7,430 nt of DNA from Xanthobacteraceae bacterium. GTDB lineage: Bacteria; Pseudomonadota; Alphaproteobacteria; Rhizobiales; Xanthobacteraceae. This document shows, piece by piece, positions 1 to 6,595 of this stretch; the first letter of the stretch is position 1; every line of letters begins with the position of its first letter. The translations under genes and the position numbers were made by a program. The stretch covers positions 1 through 7,430 of the forward strand of contig JASHYD010000586.1 of NCBI GenBank assembly GCA_030043175.1, given 5' to 3'. The notes under the pieces are model-generated. The model was not told the origin of the DNA. It was given only the letters and a program-made list of their open reading frames with translations, and did no database searches.

Positions 1-480
1 TTCCGATGCTGCAGACCCTGCACATCCTCTCGACCGGCATCGTGCTGTCGTCGATCGTCATGATCGACATGCGCCTGTGGGGAGCGTCGCGGTCGGGTAC
101 TGCGATTATGCGCAGCGAACGCTTCATGCCATGGGTCAGGTGCAGCATTCGCAGATTTCTCGGTCACCGATCTGTCTCGGCAGGTGCATCCCTGGACGTG
201 GGCGGCATTCGCGGTCGCGGCGATCAGCGGCCTGCTCATGTTCATCGGCCAGGCGGTGAAATACTCTGTCAACTTCGCGTTCCTGGTTAAGATCGGCCTG
301 ATGGCGCTGGCTGGCCTGAACATGCTGGTATTCCACTTCATCACCTTTCGGGGTGTTGGGAAGTGGGACCACGGTGTTCCGGTGCCGTGGTCCGCGAGAC
401 TCGCCGGCGCCATGTCGGTTATCATCTGGATTGCGGTTGCCGCCTATGGACGCTTCACGGCCTACTATATGTTCCCGTAG
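1..480 (+). pseudogene. DUF6644-like membrane protein, 5'-partial and frameshifted
   Basis: The gene enters the window already open: the frame reads through position 3 with no need for the ATG at 6, giving PMLQTLHILSTGIVL and a hydrophobic helix up to MRLWG at about 83. The family-like continuation, DFSVTDLSRQVHPWTWAAF, lies in another frame from about 154 to the TAG at 478-480, so the frame is broken somewhere between about 84 and 153. The second part has three hydrophobic helices: around WTWAAFAVAAISGLLMF, LVKIGLMALAGLNMLVF and AGAMSVIIWIAVAAYG. The order (LHIL motif, (M/L)RLxG, PWTW, then helices) matches small inner-membrane proteins of the DUF6644 type, whose function is unknown. The spacer between MRLWG and PWTW is about 34 codons, longer than I would expect, so an indel of some tens of bases is as likely as a single-base slip. 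A sequencing error cannot be excluded. The family call is from memory. Confidence 0.6.
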
Positions 481-615
481 GCAGGCCAGATCGTGTTACC
501 GGTTAAGATTTCTTATGAAAACGTCATCCTGGCAGGCGTTTTGCGCTTATGGCCGCGGACGGGTCACCACCAGGTGCTAAACATCGCAAAATCCGACCGG
601 CTGGGGATCCGACGG

Positions 616-640
616 ATGCTGCGCGCCATGCGCGCAGCAT
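616..640. repeat. Perfect 11-bp inverted repeat with 3-nt loop
   Basis: The arms are ATGCTGCGCGC (616-626) and GCGCGCAGCAT (630-640) around the loop CAT. All 11 pairs match. No T-run follows on either strand, so it is not a standard intrinsic terminator. It could form a strong RNA or cruciform hairpin, be a regulator site, or be a member of a dispersed repeat family. Confidence 0.6.
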
Positions 641-999
641 GGTCGTGCGATACCGCGTTGCCGCTGCCCGCCTCCAAGCCCGTGCGAATGAACCACAAAG
701 CGCTCCCCTGCGAATCTTGAGCAAAGCGCCCGCTCCGTACCCGGCGACGCCTGCAAGACCACACCACGCACAACGCTCACCATCGCCGAGCGCTTGATTG
801 GGTTGCGGCAGTGTGCCGGTGATCCGCATAGGCTGTCACGTCGCTCCCATTATGCGCGGCGCGGATGGCGCGCTTAAGCTCCGCGTCGGCCCGTTGCGTT
901 TTCACGGGCACTTGGGATCACCACGCTGCCGCCTTGACCACGAGACTGCGAACCCGATTCTTGCATCGCCGCGGTGGGCGCCGCACCCCTACACAATTG

Positions 1000-1030
1000 A
1001 AAAACCGCCGGCGCCGGCCCCGCACGGTTT
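1000..1030 (-). terminator. Candidate Rho-independent terminator of the multicopper oxidase gene
   Basis: Read on the minus strand, AAACCG (1030-1025) pairs with CGGTTT (1007-1002), enclosing the self-complementary GCCGGCGCCGGC (1018-1007). The stem runs directly into five T residues (1004-1000). It lies about 100 nt downstream of the oxidase stop codon at 1133 and in the correct orientation. The outer stem encloses a fairly long interior, and alternative pairings are possible, so the exact fold is uncertain. Confidence 0.4.
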
Positions 1031-1132
1031 CGTTGCCGGTGCCTCTGCGGCCGCAATAGGAAGGCCTTGTCGAGCCAGCCGCGCAACGTCGCACGCCAAT
1101 CCTGGCAGTTACGTCGACCCGTAAAACCCGCC

Positions 1133-2467
1133 CTACGCATAGTTGAACAGCGCCATAAGGCCGTAATCCATGTGTAGTTGCTGCTGACAATGGAACAGCG
1201 TCAGCCCAGGATTATCGGCGACGAAATCGAACTCCATTTCCTGAAACCCACCCAGCATCACGACATCCTTCATCACCCCCGTGGTTGGCTTGCTGCCGAC
1301 CCGCGTCACCTCGAAGCTGTGGCGGTGCAGATGCAACGGATGGATGTCGTCACTGGCATTGCGGAATCGGAGCCGGTACCGGCCACCCTGATGCACCGTG
1401 TACATCGGCTTCATCGTCTTCATCGAGAACGCCTCGCCATTGAGCGTCCAGCGATTGAAGCCGTGCGCGGCGCCGTTCTGCTTGAGGATGGTGATCTCCG
1501 TCGTCTCGTCGGGCGTCGCTGGTGTGCCGGGCTTGCCGAACAGGGTATAGTCCCAACGAAAGGGTTTCGGTCTGGTCCACTGGGGTTTGCCGCCGTGCCC
1601 CGCGTATTCGACGACGATGCCCATGCCGTGCCGGCGATCCTCGTCGGCGAGATCGCCCATCACCCAAACGCCAGCATGATTCATATCGACGATCGCCGAG
1701 ACGCGCTCGGCGGTGCCGAGCCAGAGCAGCGGCACATTGGCGGGCGTGGGCACCGGATTGCCGTCGAGCGCCACGACACGGAACGCGTGTCCGGGCAGTG
1801 CCAGGCCGCGGATTTCCGTTGCGCTCGCATTGAGCACGTGGAACAGCACCCGCTCGCCCTGCTTCACGCGGATAGGCTCGCCTTGGCCTAGCATCTTTCC
1901 ATTGATGCTGAAGAGCTCGTAGCCGACCTCGAACCCTTTCGGACCCTTGAACTGTTTGTCCGCTTTCGCTCCCATCTCCCGCAGCGCTTTGCCGGCTGCT
2001 CCGACGAGGGCGTTCGTCGCCATATCGCCGCCGCGACTGAAGGACGGCTCGAACTCCTTCAACACCAAGAAGACCTCGCGGTCATAGGCGCCAGGATTGC
2101 TCGCCGGCTCGATGTAGACCGGTGCGGCCTGACCGTTGTACGTACCGCGGTTGAGATCATTGCCGGCCACGACATGCGTATGCACGAAACGAAGGCCCGC
2201 GGGTTTGGGCACAAACGCGATCTGGCGCATGCCACGGGCCGCAACAAAAGGCGAGCCTTCCTCGGCCGCGCCGTCGACATCGCTCGGGATCATCTGCCCA
2301 TGCCAATGAACCAGCTCGGGCGTGTCCGTGTCGTTATAGATATCCACCACGACCCGCTGGCCTTCCTTGAACCGAATGAGCGGTCCGGGGAATTGGTCGT
2401 TATAAAGAGTTGTCGGTACGATGCGCTCGGGCGCGAGTTCGATGAGCCCCGTCCCGATGTGATGAAG
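1133..2467 (-). pseudogene. Multicopper oxidase, 5'-truncated and with an altered copper site
   Basis: This is a three-cupredoxin multicopper oxidase; such enzymes usually act in the periplasm, coupling substrate or metal oxidation to O2 reduction. Numbering from GTG 2350 (405 codons), the copper motifs are HWHG (H15, H17), HTH (H57, H59), HPLHLHRH (H337, H340, H342) and HCQQQLH (387-393). The last should begin HCH; CAG at 1186-1184 gives Gln389 in place of a type 3 copper histidine. Homology continues upstream of GTG 2350 for 39 more codons, including LYNDQFPGPLIRFKEGQRV, with no usable start, and ends at an in-frame TGA (2470-2468). The signal peptide and first residues are therefore missing. 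GTG 2350 has an AAGGAAGG about 10 nt before it, so a cytoplasmic product lacking the first strands is conceivable but unlikely to be active. The body otherwise stays open to TAG 1135-1133. Family assignment is firm; substrate is unknown. Confidence 0.85.
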
Positions 2468-2621
2468 TCAATGACCGGCGAGGCTATCAAAGCCTTCGAT
2501 GAGGCCATCCAGGGGTGGAGATGCGCGTCAGTTCGCGCAAGCTTATTCTGGTTGCGACGGCTGCCACACCGCGCTTGATCATGCTTACGTGGTGATCAAG
2601 GTGGTTCCGCGTGCCGGCTAA
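2456..2621 (+). pseudogene. C-terminal remnant of a small CxxCH cytochrome-like protein, frameshifted
   Basis: The frame from 2456 reads DVMKSMTGEAIKAFDEAIQ; dropping one G from the GGGG run at 2512-2515 moves into a frame reading GGDARQFAQAYSGCDGCH, then TALDHAYVVIKVVPRAG and TAA at 2619-2621. CDGCH (2553-2567) is a c-type haem attachment motif. The pattern of an acidic helix, a DAxxFxxAY segment, a CxxCH and a short hydrophobic tail resembles the C-terminus of small periplasmic cytochrome-like proteins. The 5' part is absent: bases left of about 2456 belong to the oxidase on the other strand. The fragment is divergent from the oxidase, so the two probably shared a promoter region before the deletion. 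The joined frame, rather than either frame alone, is what makes this recognisable; the precise family is uncertain. Confidence 0.55.
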
Positions 2622-2855
2622 AGCGACAGCGCCCTAACGTCGGACACTTGTCGATGCATACCCCTCAAGCTAAGCAACTGCGCGTTCAATGAGGATGTCG
2701 GTGCCGCCAGCCGGGAGGCTCAATCGCGTGGCTCTCGGCAACGGCGCACCGCCTTGGGGGGATCGGGCACGCCGGAGTTGCGGCGCTGCTTGTGTCCGGG
2801 CAATCGCTTGGCGGTCCGACCGCCCGAAGGCCGCCCGGGGGTGTCTATCACTGTC

Positions 2856-2867
2856 ATGATCGATCAT
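2856..2867. promoter_or_regulatory. 12-bp perfect palindrome, possible operator
   Basis: ATGATCGATCAT is a perfect palindrome 65 nt upstream of the lectin-like start codon, in an AT-richer patch of otherwise GC-rich sequence. Its position suits an operator or promoter-proximal protein site, but nothing identifies the binding protein, and a 12-bp palindrome can arise by chance. Confidence 0.25.
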
Positions 2868-2920
2868 CAGGACAAAGCCATGATGGGGATAGTGATGGTT
2901 GTCGCATAAACCGAATGAAG

Positions 2921-2925
2921 GGAGG
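2921..2925 (+). promoter_or_regulatory. Ribosome binding site of the lectin-like gene
   Basis: GGAGG lies 7 nt before ATG 2933. This fixes the start there rather than at the in-frame ATG 2915 or at the more distant ATG 2792. Confidence 0.75.
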
Positions 2926-2932
2926 AAACCGC

Positions 2933-3649
2933 ATGAGCAGCTTCGGCAGGATGCTTTCGGCTATAGGCCTCGGCGTGGCATTCATGCTGTCCGCGTTGGA
3001 TCAAAAGACCCAAGCGCAACAGCGCGGCCCCGCCAATGCGCCAGCAGGTGGAAACGCGCCATCGTCGATCCCGATGGGCGGCAACAAATCGGTGACGCGT
3101 TTCTTCGTCACCAGCAAGGGGCTCGGCAAAGGCGGCGATCTCGGCGGTCTTGCTGGCGCCGATGCGCACTGCCAGGCGCTGGCACAAGCGGAAGGCGCGG
3201 GCGACCACACCTGGCGCGCCTATCTCTCGACCGAGGCGACCGCGACCACGCCGGCCGTGAATGCGCGCGACCGCATCGGCGGAGGCCCCTGGTACAACGC
3301 GGGCGGCGATCTGATTGCGCCGCATCTCGCTGCACTGCACGGCTCGCAGAGCAAGCTTGCCAAGGACACAGCCGTCACCGAAGTCTCCGACGAGGTGAGT
3401 GCGGAGACCCACGAAATCCTGACCGGGTCACGTCCGGACGGCACCGCGTTCGCCAGCAACGCGCAGCGCACCTGCAACAACTGGACCTCGAGCGGCGCCG
3501 GAAGTGCTCAGGTCGGCTACTCCGACCGCAAGGGCGCGGGCGATAACCCGAACTCTTGGAACTCCGCGCACCCGACCAGCGGCTGCAGTGAAGAGGCTTT
3601 CCGCAAGTCCGGAGGCGCCGGCCTGTTCTACTGCTTCGCAATCGATTAG
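2933..3649 (+). CDS. Secreted lectin-fold protein (DUF1554-like)
   Basis: The product is 238 residues. Residues 1-28 form a signal peptide: a short basic start (R6), the hydrophobic core AIGLGVAFMLSAL, and a probable cleavage after TQA before QQRG. A Gly/Pro/Asn-rich linker (29-50) leads to a globular domain (about 54-238) starting RFFVTSKGLGKGGDLGGLAG. It contains DAHCQALAQ, TWRAYLST, NARDRIGGGPWYNA, LTGSRPDG, CNNWTS, SWNSAH and the terminal GGAGLFYCFAID. This order is typical of the C-type-lectin/endostatin-like fold annotated as DUF1554 or simply 'lectin' in soil bacteria. The four cysteines C80, C181, C218 and C234 could form two disulphides, consistent with export. The ligand is unknown. 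The gene is complete, stands alone, and converges on the kinase gene. It is not obviously part of an operon. Confidence 0.8.
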   Translation: MSSFGRMLSAIGLGVAFMLSALDQKTQAQQRGPANAPAGGNAPSSIPMGGNKSVTRFFVTSKGLGKGGDLGGLAGADAHCQALAQAEGAGDHTWRAYLSTEATATTPAVNARDRIGGGPWYNAGGDLIAPHLAALHGSQSKLAKDTAVTEVSDEVSAETHEILTGSRPDGTAFASNAQRTCNNWTSSGAGSAQVGYSDRKGAGDNPNSWNSAHPTSGCSEEAFRKSGGAGLFYCFAID

Positions 3650-3682
3650 GTGGCATCATTTCGTGGCGACGGCCAGATCGTC

Positions 3683-3703
3683 GTGCAAGGCAATGCCTGG
3701 CAC
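3683..3703 (+). terminator. Possible terminator hairpin after the lectin-like gene
   Basis: GTGCAAGGCA (3683-3692) and TGCCTGGCAC (3694-3703) pair at 9 of 10 positions. The hairpin sits 34 nt after the lectin-like stop codon. Only two T residues follow, so termination efficiency would be low if it acts this way at all; a plain inverted repeat is the alternative. Confidence 0.25.
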
Positions 3704-3802
3704 TTGCCAACGCTTCAGGCCATTCTTACGCTGCCGAGTTCGACGATCGGGTAGCCGTCATGACATGAGAACGCAGATGCCCTCTTGATTCGGTCGAAGG
3801 CT

Positions 3803-4042
3803 ATGGACAGTTACAGTCATGCACTTGTTTATCTGCATGGAGGTGCTCTTCGGGCCCAGCGGTCAAGCCTACGCGAGGGCTCGTCGTGCTGCTTGGATTT
3901 TCTAGTCTGGTCGGTCGGTGTCGCAATCTTATTCGTCTTTATAGCCGCTGACGCGGCTAAGTCTGGCCCATCCAACGCCTCCGATGCGGTTGCTTTCAAC
4001 CCCGGACCGGATTGCGCCGGCCCGTCATTCGCTCAACGTTGA
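3803..4042 (+). CDS. Doubtful small ORF with one predicted membrane helix
   Basis: From ATG 3803 the frame encodes 79 residues, with a possible GAAGG 3 nt upstream. Its only feature is a hydrophobic segment, LDFLVWSVGVAILFVFIAADA, followed by a soluble tail ending in CAGPSFAQR. The frame overlaps the last 18 bases of the sensor kinase gene on the other strand. I recognise no family. The membrane-like segment is the only reason to keep it; it may be a chance frame. Confidence 0.2.
   Translation: MDSYSHALVYLHGGALRAQRSSLREGSSCCLDFLVWSVGVAILFVFIAADAAKSGPSNASDAVAFNPGPDCAGPSFAQR
3942..3959 (-). repeat. Hairpin downstream of the two-component operon
   Basis: TAGCCGC (3942-3948) and GCGGCTA (3953-3959) pair perfectly around a TGAC loop, 66 nt beyond the kinase stop codon. 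In the direction of the kinase transcript the stem is followed by an A-rich rather than a T-rich stretch, so it is not a canonical intrinsic terminator. It could still stabilise the 3' end of the transcript. Confidence 0.35.
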
Positions 4043-5512
4043 AATGAGCTGATTGCGGTGACGAGACGAATCGCGCGCGTCGGTCCGCGGCAGCCAATTC
4101 CTTTCAGGAAAGCGCAACTCTACAATCAGTCCGCCGTCCGCCGCGTTTCGCGCCCTTGCGTTGCCGCCGTGCAATGCCATGATCCGTGCGGTGATCGCCA
4201 GGCCGAGGCCGACGCCGCCGGTCTCGCGGTCCCGCGAATCCGCGACGCGATAGAAGGCCTCGAAGATTCTGCTTAGATAGTCCTCCGGAACGCCAGGTCC
4301 ATGGTCGCGGATAGCGACGATTGCGGATCCGTTCGCGGCTCGCATCGAGACTTCCACGTTGCTTCCAACGGGGGTGAAGCGGATCGCGTTGCGAACGACG
4401 TTGTCGATGGCCCGGCGCAAAAGCTCGAAGTTGCCGAGCACAACAAGGTCATCCGCCGTTGAATTGCCGATGCGCTTGCCCACCGCGCTCGCCTCGAAAT
4501 GGGCATCGCTCACCACCTCGTTGACAAGCTCTCGGAGTTCCACGGGCGCGCGCACGAATGTCAGCTCGGTCCCCGAAAGGTGCGATAGCTGCAAGGTTTC
4601 GCTGATCAACGCGTTGAGCCGCTCTATATCCCGCTCCATCCGTTTCAATTGAACCCCAAGTCTGCCGTCATTCCGCCGGGCGAGATCAAGAGCGACGCGC
4701 AGGCGCGTCAACGGCGAGCGCAGCTCATGCGAGATGTCTCTCAGCAACATCTCCTTCGAAGCAATTTGTGTCTGCAGACCCATCGCCATCTTGTTCATGT
4801 CGCGCGCCAGGTCGCCGAGTTCATCGCCGCGACGACAGAATTGCGTGTCCACCCGCGCATCGAGATCGCCGCACGCAAGCGATCGTGCGGCGACCTGCAG
4901 CTTGGCCACGGGCGTACTGATGTGCCGGGCGAGCCACCAGCAGATTAGGGCGCTGATCGCAAGGGCAACGAGCAGAAGCGGAATGGTAATCCCGTTGGCG
5001 CCAAGCACATCGATCGGCGTTTCCCCAAACCATGCCACCAAGAGCGTAAGAGTGGCGCCGCTCGGTGCGACAATCTTTGGATTGGCCAGAAGATGGCTTC
5101 GGTTGAAGCCCGGATAGTGCGCTGCCGTCACCCCGCTAGGAGCCCAATCGTACCCATAAGGCCAGTAGCGAGCATTGCTGGAACCGTCCCCCGGCCTACC
5201 ATCGAGTGCAAGCCACTGCACAATGTGATCGGGCAAGGGGCGCCCCAGCAGATCGTTACCTGACGCATCGACGACGTAGATGTCGAGGGACGGATGCTCG
5301 CTCGCGATGCCTTCAAGCCAAGCCTTCAGTCCGGGGAGGTCGCCATCATGCAGTGCGGCGGTCGCACTATTGAGCATCTCCCTGGGATCGATGTTGCCGA
5401 GCGTCGCAATGCGATACCACGCAACGGTAGCGGTTACGGCTATCGCGCCGGCGAGGATCAATATCATGGCCAGCCAGAACGAAACGAAGATCCGGAAGAA
5501 AAGTGTATTCAT
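4025..5512 (-). CDS. Sensor histidine kinase, CpxA/EnvZ type
   Basis: This is a 495-residue inner-membrane kinase that would phosphorylate the regulator encoded immediately upstream. Helix 1 spans about 8-32 and helix 2 about 174-194, enclosing a periplasmic sensor loop (33-173) that contains an aromatic-rich patch, RYWPYGYDW (115-123). A HAMP segment follows (about 195-247), then the dimerisation and phosphotransfer box LLRDISHELRSPLTRLR, with His262 as the phospho-acceptor. The ATP domain shows the N box NVVRNAIRFT (371-380), G1 DHGPGVP (403-409), F box FEAFYR (417-422) and G2 GVGLGLAI (433-440). All catalytic motifs are intact. The start ATG 5512 overlaps the regulator stop as ATGA, implying translational coupling. 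The H-box and the absence of extra domains resemble CpxA, but the stimulus cannot be read from the loop. Confidence 0.93.
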   Translation of the reverse strand: MNTLFFRIFVSFWLAMILILAGAIAVTATVAWYRIATLGNIDPREMLNSATAALHDGDLPGLKAWLEGIASEHPSLDIYVVDASGNDLLGRPLPDHIVQWLALDGRPGDGSSNARYWPYGYDWAPSGVTAAHYPGFNRSHLLANPKIVAPSGATLTLLVAWFGETPIDVLGANGITIPLLLVALAISALICWWLARHISTPVAKLQVAARSLACGDLDARVDTQFCRRGDELGDLARDMNKMAMGLQTQIASKEMLLRDISHELRSPLTRLRVALDLARRNDGRLGVQLKRMERDIERLNALISETLQLSHLSGTELTFVRAPVELRELVNEVVSDAHFEASAVGKRIGNSTADDLVVLGNFELLRRAIDNVVRNAIRFTPVGSNVEVSMRAANGSAIVAIRDHGPGVPEDYLSRIFEAFYRVADSRDRETGGVGLGLAITARIMALHGGNARARNAADGGLIVELRFPERNWLPRTDARDSSRHRNQLISTLSE

Positions 5513-6210
5513 GGCGGCCTCGTGCTGCGCGTCAGCACATAGCCGGCGCCTCGGATGTTACGGATCTCGACGCCGGCGCGCTTGCGCTCACCGAGTTTGC
5601 GCCGCAAGTTGCTGATGTGCGTATCGATGCTGCGGTCGCCGGGGTTCGGTTTGCGCCCGAGCACGCGTTGCGTCAGAAGCTCGCGAGATCGCGTTCGGCC
5701 GGGCGCGCGCATCAAGAGCTCGAGCACCCGAAACTCAGCTCCAGTCAAGCGCAGTGCATGCCCCTCAACCGAGGCATCCAGGTCAGCGGCGTTTAGTGTC
5801 AAGTCGCCGAGGGTGATGTCGAAACTTGCATGCCCGGCGGCATCGACCGTGCGTCGGAGCACGGCCCGCATACGCGCCAATAGCTCCTTCGGATTGAACG
5901 GTTTCGGGAGGTAGTCGTCGGCTCCGAGCTCGAAGCCGAGGATGCGGTCGTTGTCCGCTCCTCGCGCCGTGAGCATGATCACCGGCACAGACTGGGTCCG
6001 GCGCAGCGTTCGCAAAACATCGAAACCATTCAGCGAGGGCAGCATCACGTCGAGGATAACGAGGGCAAAACTCTCCTTCTCGGCGAGCTTGAGCGCCGAA
6101 CTACCATCGCATGCGGTGATCACGCTGAATGCCTCGGTCGACAGATATTCGGTTAACATCTGACCGAGTTCGAAATCGTCATCGACGAGCAAGACCGATG
6201 TAGGGGCCAT
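5509..6210 (-). CDS. OmpR/CpxR-family response regulator
   Basis: The product is a 233-residue DNA-binding regulator. The receiver domain (about 4-118) has the acidic pocket D10-D12, phospho-acceptor Asp54 in VILDVMLPSLNGFD, Thr81 in MLTARG and Lys103 in PKPF. The winged-helix output domain (about 130-230) includes LTGAEFRVLELLM, the recognition-helix region DRSIDTHISNLRRKLG and the wing IRNIRGAGYVL. I chose ATG 6210 because the receiver fold begins right after it and the total length is normal for the family. The same frame stays open to ATG 6426, but that 72-residue extension shows no homology. ATG 6210 lacks a well-spaced ribosome site (an AAGGA lies about 19 nt away), so a slightly different start or weak initiation is possible. 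The stop overlaps the kinase start by 4 bases. It likely autoregulates and controls the divergent pump gene. Confidence 0.9.
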   Translation of the reverse strand: MAPTSVLLVDDDFELGQMLTEYLSTEAFSVITACDGSSALKLAEKESFALVILDVMLPSLNGFDVLRTLRRTQSVPVIMLTARGADNDRILGFELGADDYLPKPFNPKELLARMRAVLRRTVDAAGHASFDITLGDLTLNAADLDASVEGHALRLTGAEFRVLELLMRAPGRTRSRELLTQRVLGRKPNPGDRSIDTHISNLRRKLGERKRAGVEIRNIRGAGYVLTRSTRPP

Positions 6211-6508
6211 ATCGACAGGATCGAATATTTCCTTCGCAGCATGCGCCGCAAACGAAGCTGAGGCGGGTGCCGCGGGATCGCCTCGAACCCGACGACACTG
6301 GAAAAAATTCTGAACGATTGATCCGCGTCTCGCAAGGGGATGGTCCCTCCGGGCCGTAGTGGCCGGGCCGCGGTTACTGGGAGCTGGTGAAACCCGGCTG
6401 TATCGATCCTCTTGACAAATCTTCACTGTTCGTCGCGCCGATCCTGGCTATAGTGAAATGTGTGGGGCGAGTCGGACCGGATGTTTCGGTTGGCTCGGCG
6501 AGCGGAAA

Positions 6509-6573
6509 TGACGTCGCGCAGACCGTCACGCTGCGCAGTGGTCCGGGCCTAGCCTGCTCCGCGAGTGACGTCG
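6509..6573. promoter_or_regulatory. Repeated TGACGTCG elements, candidate regulator sites
   Basis: TGACGTCG occurs at 6509-6516 and again at 6566-6573, spaced 57 bp, each around the palindromic core GACGTC. The inverted half CGTCAC occurs between them at 6525-6530. The repeats sit within 90 bp upstream of the pump start codon, where a regulator would act. Assignment to the adjacent OmpR-family protein is an inference from position only. Confidence 0.3.
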
Positions 6574-6580
6574 GAGTCGC

Positions 6581-6588
6581 GGAAGGGG
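6581..6588 (+). promoter_or_regulatory. Ribosome binding site of the RND permease
   Basis: GGAAGGGG ends 7 nt before ATG 6596 and supports that start over later methionines. Confidence 0.55.
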
Positions 6589-6595
6589 GTGCCCC

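Larger units (their letters stand above)
481..1132. other. 650-bp stretch with no recognisable gene
   Basis: No frame on either strand shows a convincing protein. The short open frames here are arginine- and alanine-rich, as expected of chance frames in GC-rich DNA. A fragment on the minus strand around 1070-1115 reads CQDWRATLRGWLDKAF. It loosely resembles the tryptophan-containing C-terminal motif of some phage and plasmid replication proteins, but it is too short to call. The stretch contains the perfect hairpin at 616-640 and the terminator candidate at 1000-1030. Lying between two damaged genes, it may be degraded coding sequence. Confidence 0.5.
2622..2932. other. Non-coding leader between the cytochrome remnant and the lectin-like gene
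   Basis: No protein is recognisable here. An upstream extension of the lectin frame to ATG 2792 is open but lacks a ribosome site and has low-complexity composition, so it is not counted as coding. One frame ends in VSITVMIDHQDKAMMGIVMVVA and TAA at 2908; it resembles nothing I know. The 3' end contains the palindrome at 2856-2867 and the ribosome site of the lectin-like gene. Confidence 0.45.
3650..4024. other. Convergent intergenic region between lectin-like gene and sensor kinase
   Basis: This 375-bp stretch separates two genes that converge. It contains two hairpin-forming inverted repeats (3683-3703 and 3942-3959), neither followed by a proper T-run, and a doubtful small ORF described separately. 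No other coding signal is seen. Confidence 0.5.
6211..6595. promoter_or_regulatory. Divergent regulatory region between response regulator and RND pump
   Basis: The 385 bases between the two divergent start codons should contain promoters for both directions. On the plus strand, TATAGT at 6449-6454 is a plausible -10 element, but the hexamer at -35 spacing is poor. TTGACA at 6412-6417 is 31 bp from it, too far to pair. Two TGACGTCG copies lie nearer the pump (6509-6516 and 6566-6573). No other gene is recognisable in the region. Confidence 0.45.

Noticed and set aside
874..1140. Minus-strand frame with CQDWRATLRGWLDKAF as a phage or plasmid replication protein
   Set aside because: Only about 16 residues look suggestive; the rest is low-complexity Arg/Gly/Ala sequence and no start or ribosome site supports it.
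1178..1891. 237-codon open frame on the plus strand
   Set aside because: It is antisense to the multicopper oxidase, His/Arg-rich with no domain, and reflects the codon bias of the true gene on the other strand.
2521..2595. Short plus-strand frame MRVSSRKLILVATAATPRL resembling a signal peptide
   Set aside because: It stops after 24 codons and overlaps the better supported CxxCH remnant frame, so the resemblance is most likely a frame shadow.
2792..2932. N-terminal extension of the lectin-like frame from ATG 2792
   Set aside because: GGAGG directly precedes ATG 2933 and a proper signal peptide begins there; the extension would bury it.
2867..3412. 181-codon open frame on the minus strand
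   Set aside because: It is antisense to the lectin-like gene, which has a signal peptide, ribosome site and recognisable domain; the minus frame has none.
6211..6426. 72-residue N-terminal extension of the response regulator
   Set aside because: It shows no receiver-domain sequence and would give an abnormally long protein; the fold begins at ATG 6210.
6412..6454. TTGACA paired with TATAGT as a sigma-70 promoter
   Set aside because: The spacing is 31 bp, far from the usual 16-18; only the TATAGT element is kept as a weak candidate.
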